From assembly GCA_021740385.1 (NCBI GenBank), contig JAIOZY010000042.1, positions 1 to 49,636 on the forward strand: a DNA stretch of 49,636 nt, read 5' to 3'. Under the pieces are notes generated by a model. The model was given only the letters and a program-made list of their open reading frames with translations, had not been told where the DNA came from and ran no database searches. A program made the translations under genes and the position numbers. This document shows, piece by piece, positions 9,618 to 16,675 of the stretch (positions within the stretch are counted from its first letter, which is position 1; each line of letters starts with the position of its first letter). Source of the DNA: Prolixibacteraceae bacterium (GTDB lineage: Bacteria > Bacteroidota > Bacteroidia > Bacteroidales > Prolixibacteraceae).

Positions 9618-11459
9618 TCAATTTTTTTTAGAAGTTGTTTCGCCGTTTAAAATTTCGAGCCGAAGGGTAAAAACCGACCCTTTTCCTACTTGCGATTGAA
9701 CATCAATTTGTCCGCCCATAAGCTCCATTAATCCTTTCGAAATGGTTAATCCTATGCCTGTTCCGCCAAACAAACGGTTTCTGTCGCTATTTACTTTTGT
9801 GAAACGTTCGAATATTGATTTCAGTTTATTTTTTGGTATTCCCATTCCTGTATCGCGCACAAAAATTTCAAGAAATCTTCCATTTGCTTTGTACCCAATT
9901 TCAATTTCCCCCTCTTCGGTAAATTTTACAGCATTCGAAACCAAATGGTTCATTACCTGGTTCAACCTGTGCCTGTCAGACATCAGGCGAACATTTTTCT
10001 CCTCAGGCTTTGTTTTAACCAGTTTAATGTTTTGTTTGTTTTCAGAAATGAGGATTTTCAAGGTGTGTTCGCAAACGGCATCGAACAATGGTTCAAAGTT
10101 AAATTCACCTTTGCTGATACTCATTTGGTCTGATTCCAGTTTGGAAAAATCGACAATTGAATCGATCAGGGTCATCAGCGAGTTCCCATTACTCTGAATT
10201 ACATCAATATACGTGTTACGCTCTTCGCTGGTCAGGCTATCTTCGCGCAACATGTTGGTGAACCCGATAATGGCATTCATGGGTGTCCGTATTTCATGGC
10301 TCATGTTTGCAAGGAAAAGCGATTTCAATTTGTCGGCCTCTACGGCTTTATCTTTTGCTTTAATAATTTCATCGCGGGCTTTGGCCACCTGGGTAATGTC
10401 TTCAACAATTCCTTCGATGGTCATTTCACGGAATCCTTCTTCAAGCAGTGCCAGTGTCAGGTTTGCAATAAACTCATCACCGTTTTTCCGCTTCATCATA
10501 ATTTCGGTGTTCACTTCTTTTGTTTCCATAATGGTATCCAAAATAAGCGTACCCAGCTCCGGGTCAACCAGCAAGTCAAATTTTGTAATGTTCGACAGGT
10601 CATCATCCTGGGAATAACCAAACATTTTCAAAAAACGGTAATTGTACTCTATTACGCGCATGTTCTTATCAAGCCTGAAAATTGCCAGTGGCGCATTATC
10701 GAACAAGGCTTTAAATTTTGCCTGGCTCTCGAGCATGGCCTCTTCGGTTACCTTAATATCGGTAATATCGCGTGTAATGCCTACGGTGCCAATGCACTTG
10801 TTTTTACTATCGATAAGCGGGATTTTTGTGTCGGAGAGATATTTAATTTTCCCCTCGTGAACAATGCGGTGCAACTGGTTGATAACGGGTTTACGTGAGC
10901 GAATAATTTCCTGTTCTACATCGTAAGCGTCCTGCGCGTGCTTAAAAAAATCGAAATCCGATTTTCCTACAGCTTCAGCAGGGCTTTTTAACCCAAGCAA
11001 TTTGGCCTGGGCCTTATTTACCCTTGTAAATTTACTGTCGAGGTCTTTAAAGTATATTGTATCGGGAATATTGTCAATTAATGCCTGCATCAGGTTCTTC
11101 TCATGTTCAAGGTGCTTTTGCCGGTTGCCCTTCAAAAAGTAAGTAGCACCCAAAAACAACCCGACCATCAAAAAACCAAACAGTAATATGATCGCCCTGC
11201 TAACCGTAATTTGCCCGGTATTTTCATCATATTCAATGTATTCAACCTCTTGGTCTGAACCGGTTTGACCTAAAGCGGTATTTATTTTCCAAAAAGAAAA
11301 ACCTTCAATGATGTTTGTTGATGATTGACTTTTCAGAATAACATTCTGAATTTGATTCTTTTGGAAAATCCCATATGCCTGATGACCAATGTCTTCAGGA
11401 AATAAAAGTGAAAAAAATGAAATTAAAACAATCACAAACCCCTTGCCCATAATCCCCAT
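9618..11459 (-). CDS. PAS-domain sensor histidine kinase
   Basis: 613 residues from the ATG at 11459 (a TTG lies one codon upstream). Order: N-terminal signal or TM segment at about 6-21, ~65 residues outside, TM at about 89-109, two PAS domains near 120-235 and 245-360, a coiled linker, HisKA with FLANMSHEIRTPMNA (phospho-acceptor His388), and HATPase_c with NQVMNHLVSNAVKF, DTGMGIP and GGTGIGLTISKGLM. A membrane-bound sensor whose signal may be read by the PAS domains in the cytoplasm. No receiver domain; the next gene encodes one. The stimulus cannot be told. Confidence 0.93.
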   Translation of the reverse strand: MGIMGKGFVIVLISFFSLLFPEDIGHQAYGIFQKNQIQNVILKSQSSTNIIEGFSFWKINTALGQTGSDQEVEYIEYDENTGQITVSRAIILLFGFLMVGLFLGATYFLKGNRQKHLEHEKNLMQALIDNIPDTIYFKDLDSKFTRVNKAQAKLLGLKSPAEAVGKSDFDFFKHAQDAYDVEQEIIRSRKPVINQLHRIVHEGKIKYLSDTKIPLIDSKNKCIGTVGITRDITDIKVTEEAMLESQAKFKALFDNAPLAIFRLDKNMRVIEYNYRFLKMFGYSQDDDLSNITKFDLLVDPELGTLILDTIMETKEVNTEIMMKRKNGDEFIANLTLALLEEGFREMTIEGIVEDITQVAKARDEIIKAKDKAVEADKLKSLFLANMSHEIRTPMNAIIGFTNMLREDSLTSEERNTYIDVIQSNGNSLMTLIDSIVDFSKLESDQMSISKGEFNFEPLFDAVCEHTLKILISENKQNIKLVKTKPEEKNVRLMSDRHRLNQVMNHLVSNAVKFTEEGEIEIGYKANGRFLEIFVRDTGMGIPKNKLKSIFERFTKVNSDRNRLFGGTGIGLTISKGLMELMGGQIDVQSQVGKGSVFTLRLEILNGETTSKKN

Positions 11460-11539
11460 CAATTTAATTCATGCTTTGAAAATAGTTAATTATTTCAAAA
11501 CACTGGATGTTAACAAAAATTATTTTTCATGTAAGAATG

Positions 11540-11547
11540 CAAAATTA
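11540..11547 (-). promoter_or_regulatory. Candidate -7 box for the kinase/regulator operon
   Basis: On the minus strand this reads TAATTTTG, matching TAnnTTTG, 80 nt before the kinase start. No clear -33 box. Confidence 0.3.
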
Positions 11548-11658
11548 CTTTTTCATTTTAATCTATTGAAGTACTTTTGACTAAAAATTGAAGAAATATT
11601 TTTTTCTCAATTTGATCTGTTAAACCGCTGTTCAATATTCAATTAAAAGTTAAAAGTA

Positions 11659-12990
11659 ATGAATTATCTGCTTATTGTGTTGTTGATTGTTGTGCTTGTT
11701 TCGACAATAATTATATTCTTCGTCATAAAAAACAACAAAAAAACCCTGTTATTGAATGAACTAGAAAAGAGCTACAACCAACAAATAGTTGATTACGAAA
11801 AAAAACAGGCCATCTTTGAAGAAAGGGAAAAACAAACCACAGCCGAAAAAGAAAAATACCTGGTTGAATTAAACCAACTGCGTAAAATTTTCGATGAAAC
11901 CCGGGAAGAAAAAACCCGGTTGCAATCGGAGAATAAAAACCTGGCCGAAAAAATCGAATTCCAGTCAAAAGAATTTGAACGCCTTCAAAAACAAGCTATT
12001 TCAGAATTTCAGGTTGTTGCCAATAAAATACTCAAAAACAATACGGTTGACCTGACTGAAATAAACCAGAAAAAAATAACAGAATTAATCCTTCCCCTCA
12101 AAGAAAAAATTCAGGTTTTCGAGAAAAAAGTTGAAGAAACATACGAAAAAGGGCTCAAGGACCAAACCGACCTGAAAGCCGAACTCAAAAAACTGTACGT
12201 ATTAAATATACGGATCAGCGATGAGGCCAACAACCTTACCAAGGCTCTAAAAGGCGATGTAAAACAACAGGGAAACTGGGGCGAATTTGTGCTAGAAAGA
12301 ATTCTCGAACGTTCGGGGTTATCCGAAGGCCAGGAATATGAGCGCGAAAAAGTAGTTCACAATTCCGACGGTAAGGTAATCCGCCCCGATGTGATTGTTA
12401 ATTTGCCCGATAAAAAACACATTATCATCGATTCAAAGGTATCGCTCATCGCTTATGAACGCTACGTAAATTGCGACGACACCGCTGTCCGCGGTAAATT
12501 CATGAAAGAACACATTGCCTCACTAAAAGCCCATGTTAAAGAGCTTAGCATAAAGCATTACAGCAGCTCACCGCAAATAAATTCACCCGATTTTGTCCTG
12601 CTTTTTATCCCCGTCGAATCGTCTTTCAGTATAGCCATTGAACACGACCAACATCTTTTCAATTTTGCATGGGAAAATAAGGTTGTTATTGTAAGCCCGT
12701 CAACGTTGCTTGCCACGTTGCGTACCATAGCCTCCATCTGGCAACAGGAAAACCAAACAAAGAATGCCATTGAAATAGCACGGCAAAGCGGTGCCCTGTA
12801 CGATAAGTTTGTTGGTTTTTTAGAAGACCTTGAAAAGATTGGCCGCAATATTGGGCAGTTACAACGCAGTTACGACGATGCAAACAAAAAACTGAGTTCC
12901 GGTTCGGGCAACATTATCAGGCGCGTTGAAAAGCTAAAGGAACTGGGCGCATCTTCATCGAAAAGCCTGCCCGACAAATACCTTGAATAA
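11659..12990 (+). CDS. rmuC: RmuC family DNA recombination protein
   Basis: 443 residues. One TM helix at about 4-23, a long coiled coil to about 185 (heptads rich in E, K and Q), then the RmuC nuclease-like domain: KGDVKQQGNWGEFVLERIL, RPDVIVNLPDKKHIIIDSKVSL, LFIPVESSF and STLLATLRTIASIW. The DSKVS motif with upstream acids resembles the PD-(D/E)xK nuclease core. RmuC limits recombination at inverted repeats in E. coli; the exact activity is not settled. It stands alone and is convergent with the aminotransferase, 22 nt apart. Confidence 0.95.
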   Translation: MNYLLIVLLIVVLVSTIIIFFVIKNNKKTLLLNELEKSYNQQIVDYEKKQAIFEEREKQTTAEKEKYLVELNQLRKIFDETREEKTRLQSENKNLAEKIEFQSKEFERLQKQAISEFQVVANKILKNNTVDLTEINQKKITELILPLKEKIQVFEKKVEETYEKGLKDQTDLKAELKKLYVLNIRISDEANNLTKALKGDVKQQGNWGEFVLERILERSGLSEGQEYEREKVVHNSDGKVIRPDVIVNLPDKKHIIIDSKVSLIAYERYVNCDDTAVRGKFMKEHIASLKAHVKELSIKHYSSSPQINSPDFVLLFIPVESSFSIAIEHDQHLFNFAWENKVVIVSPSTLLATLRTIASIWQQENQTKNAIEIARQSGALYDKFVGFLEDLEKIGRNIGQLQRSYDDANKKLSSGSGNIIRRVEKLKELGASSSKSLPDKYLE

Positions 12991-13012
12991 CATCAATAAA
13001 ACATTTTCCGGG

Positions 13013-14212
13013 TCAGTGTGTCCTCCCGGGATACACTTTCAGTGCTTCTTCGAGGATTTTTAACGAAGTTGCCAAATCGTCTTTATTGAGCACATAAGCA
13101 ATCCTGACTTCGTTTTTCCCCAGGCCGGGGGTTGTATAAAAGCCCGAAGCAGGGGCCATAAAAATGGTCTTGTTCTGATACGAAAAATCACTGAGCAACC
13201 ATTTGCAAAATTTATCCGAATCATCGACAGGCAAACGTGCAACCGTGTAAAATGCCCCCATGGGAATAGGCGAGTAAACCCCGTTGATACGGTTTAGCCC
13301 GTCAATTAAAAATTTTCTGCGTTCAAGGTATTCGTTGTACGTGTCAAGCAAATATTCATCGGGAGCATCCAACGAGGCTTCGGCAGCTATCTGCCCGATA
13401 AGTGGCGGGCTAAGCCTGGCCTGACAAAACTTCAGCACGTTACCCCTTACCGTTTTGTTTTTCGTAATGAGTGCGCCAATTCGCAGGCCGCATTCGCTGT
13501 AACGCTTCGAAACCGAGTCGACCAATATTACATTGTTTTCAATTCCCTCAAGGTGAAATGCCGAAATATAGGGAGCACCCGTGTAACAAAATTCCCGGTA
13601 TACTTCATCCGAAAAAAGGAATAAATCGTATTTTTTCACCAGGTCCCTTATCTTGTTCATTTCGGCCCGTGTATACAAATACCCTGTTGGGTTGTTTGGG
13701 TTACAAATTAAAATTCCCTTTGTACGGGGTGTAATCAACTTCTCAAATTTATCGACAGGTGGCAGTGAAAAACCTTCTTCAATTCTCGAAGGAATTGTTT
13801 TTACAACAGCACCGGCAACAATTGCAAATGCAGTATAATTGGCGTATGATGGCTCGGGAACAATGATTTCATCGCCCGGATCGAGGCAGGCCAAAAAGGC
13901 ATACGTTACTGCTTCCGATCCCCCGGTAGTAATTATAATGTCATCGGCCGATACGTTAATGTTAAATTTCCGGTAATATTTTTCAAGTTTCACCCGGTAC
14001 GACCTGATTCCATCGCTTGGGCTGTATTCCAAAATTTTCCGGTCAATTCTTCTTATCGCATCAATGGCTACCTGAGGCGTTGGTAAATCGGGTTGGCCAA
14101 TATTTAAATAAAAAACCTTTTTCCCATCGGCAATTGCCTTATCGGCAAACGGCACCAGCTTCCTTATCGGAGACTCCGGCATTCTTATCCCACGTTTTGA
14201 TACTTCTGGCAT
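13013..14212 (-). CDS. PLP-dependent class I/II aminotransferase
   Basis: 399 residues. Fold type I aspartate-aminotransferase-like: NIGQPDLPTP, GGSEAVTYAF for phosphate binding, NPNNPTG at 171-177, SDEVYREF, and the PLP lysine K236 in VDSVSKRYS, followed by CGLRIG. It transfers amino groups between amino acids and 2-oxo acids in the cytoplasm; the substrate cannot be told from the motifs (aspartate, aromatic or alanine types are possible). Divergent from alanine dehydrogenase across 243 nt, which may link both to amino-acid supply. Confidence 0.9.
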   Translation of the reverse strand: MPEVSKRGIRMPESPIRKLVPFADKAIADGKKVFYLNIGQPDLPTPQVAIDAIRRIDRKILEYSPSDGIRSYRVKLEKYYRKFNINVSADDIIITTGGSEAVTYAFLACLDPGDEIIVPEPSYANYTAFAIVAGAVVKTIPSRIEEGFSLPPVDKFEKLITPRTKGILICNPNNPTGYLYTRAEMNKIRDLVKKYDLFLFSDEVYREFCYTGAPYISAFHLEGIENNVILVDSVSKRYSECGLRIGALITKNKTVRGNVLKFCQARLSPPLIGQIAAEASLDAPDEYLLDTYNEYLERRKFLIDGLNRINGVYSPIPMGAFYTVARLPVDDSDKFCKWLLSDFSYQNKTIFMAPASGFYTTPGLGKNEVRIAYVLNKDDLATSLKILEEALKVYPGRTH

Positions 14213-14422
14213 ATAAAAACTTGTTTTAAAACAAATCGCGTAAAGATATAATTAACAAATCGAATTAAAAAATGAGTTTTTGCCCACATTTTGTTCATTC
14301 TGAGTCGCCTCTGGTTTAATATTATAACTTCGTAAAACGATAAGGTACTGTCAAAAAACACAAACACATACAAGTTTATTGCTGGTATGGAATTTATCAT
14401 GTTTTCACTATTCGTGCTACCT

Positions 14423-14430
14423 TAATTTTG
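14423..14430 (+). promoter_or_regulatory. Candidate -7 box for ald
   Basis: TAATTTTG, a full match to TAnnTTTG, 25 nt before the ald ATG. The -33 region is only T-rich. Confidence 0.35.
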
Positions 14431-14455
14431 TTTCAGAAATTTAAAAGCATACGTT

Positions 14456-15568
14456 ATGATTATAGGTATTCCAAAAGAAATTAAAAACAACGAAAACAGG
14501 GTTGCTTTAACCCCGGCAGGCACAGCCGAACTGACAAAGCACGGACACACGGTATTAGTTCAGTCTGAAGCCGGTACGGGAAGCGGATTTTCCGATGAAG
14601 ACTATATTTCGGTTGGGGCAACAATACTACCAACTATTGAACTAATTTACAGTAAAGCTGAAATGATCATCAAAGTAAAAGAACCCATCAAACCGGAATA
14701 TCCACTTATCAGAAAAGGACAGATCATATACACCTATTTTCACTTTGCCTCGTCTGAAGAACTCACACAGGCAATGATCAAATCCGGTGCAGTTTGCCTG
14801 GCTTATGAAACGGTTGAACTAAAAGATGGCTCATTACCGTTGTTAATACCCATGTCGGAAGTTGCCGGCAGGATGTCGGTACAGGAAGGAGCAAAATACC
14901 TTGAAAAAACATTTGGCGGTCGTGGTGTCCTCCTTGGCGGTGTACCCGGCGTTCACCCGGCAAAAGTACTGATTATTGGCGGCGGCATTGTAGGTACCGA
15001 AGCAGCAAAAATGGCCGCAGGCCTTGGTGCCGATGTTACCATCATGGATATAAGCCTGAAAAGGTTAAGGTATCTCGACGACATAATGCCTGCCAACGTT
15101 AAAACCATGATGAGCAACCATTATAACATTAACGACATGGTTACAACACATGACCTGATAATTGGTGCGGTATTGATTCCCGGGGCCAAAGCTCCCTCGC
15201 TCATTACGCGCAATATGCTTCAATTCATGAAACCGGGTACGGTGTTGGTTGATGTTGCCATTGACCAGGGAGGGTGCATCGAAACCTCACACCCAACAAC
15301 ACACGACCATCCCACCTTTGTTATCGATGATGTTATCCATTATTCCGTAGCAAACATGCCCGGTGCTGTACCGCGGACTTCAACAATTGCGCTGACGAAT
15401 GCAACATTGCCCTACGCAATAAAAATTGCCAACAAAGGATGGAAAAAAGCGTGTAAAGAAAATAAAGCCCTTAAAAAAGGACTGAATATTATCGATGGTA
15501 AAATTGTGTATAAAGGCGTTGCCGATGCCTTTAATCTTGACCATTGCAATGTTGATAAAGTATTGTGA
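14456..15568 (+). CDS. ald: Alanine dehydrogenase
   Basis: 370 residues, the usual family length. Catalyses NAD-linked interconversion of L-alanine with pyruvate and ammonia. Seen: MIIGIPKEIKNNENRVALTP with substrate-binding Arg15, Lys75 in IIKVKEP and catalytic His96 in YFHFASS, all at the canonical positions, and the Rossmann motif GGGIVGTEAAKMA near 173-185. DQGGCIETSHPTTHDHP and the VANMPGAVPRTST segment are also typical of Ald. Monocistronic; downstream lie the two small-RNA-like units. Confidence 0.97.
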   Translation: MIIGIPKEIKNNENRVALTPAGTAELTKHGHTVLVQSEAGTGSGFSDEDYISVGATILPTIELIYSKAEMIIKVKEPIKPEYPLIRKGQIIYTYFHFASSEELTQAMIKSGAVCLAYETVELKDGSLPLLIPMSEVAGRMSVQEGAKYLEKTFGGRGVLLGGVPGVHPAKVLIIGGGIVGTEAAKMAAGLGADVTIMDISLKRLRYLDDIMPANVKTMMSNHYNINDMVTTHDLIIGAVLIPGAKAPSLITRNMLQFMKPGTVLVDVAIDQGGCIETSHPTTHDHPTFVIDDVIHYSVANMPGAVPRTSTIALTNATLPYAIKIANKGWKKACKENKALKKGLNIIDGKIVYKGVADAFNLDHCNVDKVL

Positions 15569-15708
15569 AATTTGAATGATAACATGCTGGCCTGAAAAAA
15601 TATCCGGTTTTTCTAAAAAATTTTCATTGCCTATTTGACTGATATTGTGACACTTTAAGGCCTTTCTGCAAGGCATGACAAATTTCATGGTAAAAAGTTA
15701 AAAAAAAA

Positions 15709-15740
15709 TTTGGCCGATATATGATCACATTTTATATTTG
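15709..15740 (+). promoter_or_regulatory. Bacteroidota promoter of small RNA unit 1
   Basis: TTTG (15709-15712), 20 nt, TATATTTG (15733-15740): a textbook TTTG-N19/20-TAnnTTTG promoter. Transcription would start at about 15745-15748, at the 5' arm of the first hairpin. Confidence 0.65.
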
Positions 15741-15745
15741 TCAAC

Positions 15746-15858
15746 GAAATCAATTTCAAACATGATTGATTTCATTCAGATCAAGTCTTTTTCATGTTTG
15801 GCGTTTTAGTTTGGGGGATAGTTTTTTGGGAGACATCAGATGATGTCTCCTTTTTTTT
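15746..15858 (+). ncRNA. Small structured RNA, copy 1 (predicted)
   Basis: Predicted transcript of about 113 nt between a strong promoter and a strong terminator. It opens with a hairpin, GAAATCAAT (15746-15754) with ATTGATTTC (15765-15773), loop 10 nt. The loop sequence CAAACATGA (15757-15765) is the exact complement of TCATGTTTG (15792-15800), giving an H-type pseudoknot or a competing hairpin. A G/T-rich linker and the terminator hairpin follow. Copy 2 lies 222 nt downstream with only two changes (15779, 15783), both in the predicted unpaired loop 15774-15791. A frame from ATG 15794 exists but runs through the terminator without a stop, so coding is unlikely. I do not recognise the RNA family. 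Confidence 0.6.
15829..15858 (+). terminator. Intrinsic terminator of small RNA unit 1
   Basis: GGAGACATC (15829-15837), loop AGAT, GATGTCTCC (15842-15850): perfect 9-bp stem, followed at once by eight T. Confidence 0.85.
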
Positions 15859-15931
15859 GTGCCCATTTTCATTGCTTTTTTTTCATTGCCCATTTTTTTT
15901 TAGAAAAAAAGGTATTTTTTTTAAGAAATGT

Positions 15932-15962
15932 TTTGGATTTTTAAATTCAAGCTGTATATTTG
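15932..15962 (+). promoter_or_regulatory. Bacteroidota promoter of small RNA unit 2
   Basis: TTTG (15932-15935), 19 nt, TATATTTG (15955-15962). The spacer differs from that of unit 1, so the boxes have been kept while the DNA between them changed. Confidence 0.65.
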
Positions 15963-15967
15963 TATCA

Positions 15968-16080
15968 GAAATCAATTTCAAACATGATTGATTTCATTCA
16001 AATCTAGTCTTTTTCATGTTTGGCGTTTTAGTTTGGGGGATAGTTTTTTGGGAGACATCAGATGATGTCTCCTTTTTTTT
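15968..16080 (+). ncRNA. Small structured RNA, copy 2 (predicted)
   Basis: Second copy of the 15746-15858 unit. It keeps both arms of the 5' hairpin, the loop-to-downstream complement (15979-15987 with 16014-16022) and the terminator. Changes against copy 1 are at 16001 and 16005, both in the predicted unpaired loop. It has its own promoter and terminator, so it should make an RNA of the same size. Paralogous sRNA pairs often act on the same targets; no target is visible here. Confidence 0.6.
16051..16080 (+). terminator. Intrinsic terminator of small RNA unit 2
   Basis: Identical to the unit 1 terminator: 9-bp stem, AGAT loop, eight T (16073-16080). Confidence 0.85.
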
Positions 16081-16090
16081 GTGCCTATTT

Positions 16091-16631
16091 GAACTTTTGG
16101 CTTTTATCGGATCAGTTCAAAAAACAGGTGGATCAATATTTCCAATTGTTGATCTTTTATGTTTTACCTTGCCTTGCCAGGCAGACCTTCATTTTTGGTT
16201 TGATCCAAAAACGAAGCAAAAAGATCAAGGCTCAAAAACTTTTGCTGACGGGTGCCCGTAATTTATGCCCTCCCCCGGAAAGGAACTCGTTCGCAGGCGT
16301 AGGTATTTCATTTTTAAGAAGCGAACTACCCTGCTCTCTCAAACAGCCTTTCCTTTCGCTCAAAAAACCAACGCACGGCCTAAATCACGACCCGACTTGC
16401 AAAAGTTTTAAGGCCAATCGGTATTCAAATATCAGAGGTAATTAAAGAACATTCTATCCTATAAAATTTTGCTAAATAAATTCAATCCACCCCAACCTTA
16501 AAGTGAGCCCTTTTATCTAATGTGCTTGCATACAGTATGTTGACTGTCTGTTTTTGCAATACCCGAAAAATACACCAACTCTTTTAATATTCTCTTTTCA
16601 CCCCCTTATCATGGGTGTAGATCATTTTTTA
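16091..16631. other. Gene-free spacer with repeat-like decayed sequence
   Basis: No convincing gene. 16131-16156 holds a hairpin (GATCAA with TTGATC, inner ATT/AAT) followed by TTTT. 16171-16186 has a TTGCC/GGCA palindrome, and 16196-16212 a TTTTGG/CCAAAA stem. 16205-16440 is open in one frame but its composition and lack of start suggest a decayed or repetitive intergenic element. 16441-16631 is AT-rich and leads to valS. Confidence 0.4.
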
Positions 16632-16639
16632 TATTTTTG
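16632..16639 (+). promoter_or_regulatory. Candidate -7 box for valS
   Basis: TATTTTTG matches TAnnTTTG, 36 nt before the valS ATG. No clear -33 box. Confidence 0.3.
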
Positions 16640-16675
16640 TGCAATTTTTAAAATCAAAACAGAAATTTGATACCG

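Larger units (their letters stand above)
15746..15868 (+). repeat. Direct repeat unit, copy 1 of 2
   Basis: 123 bp repeated at 15968-16090 with three differences, period 222 bp. Identity stops abruptly at both ends apart from the promoter boxes. Confidence 0.9.
15968..16090 (+). repeat. Direct repeat unit, copy 2 of 2
   Basis: Copy of 15746-15868, with three differences over 123 bp. Confidence 0.9.

Noticed and set aside
9742-10898. Long plus-strand frames opposite the histidine kinase
   Set aside because: Shadow frames of a well-conserved gene; no start signals or family matches.
13006-13040. Terminator between rmuC and the aminotransferase
   Set aside because: A CCGGG/CCCGG pair is visible but neither strand has a T tract after it.
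15746-16090. Repeats as a CRISPR array
   Set aside because: Only two units, 123 bp each with a ~100-bp spacer and internal promoter/terminator; no cas genes.
15794-16261. Frames starting MFGVLVWG in both small-RNA copies
   Set aside because: They run through the terminator hairpin and T run and have no stop before it, so the main transcript would be non-stop. The matching peptides are explained by the near-identical DNA.
16205-16445. Open frame in the spacer before valS
   Set aside because: No start signal, odd composition, and resembles decayed repeat DNA rather than a gene.
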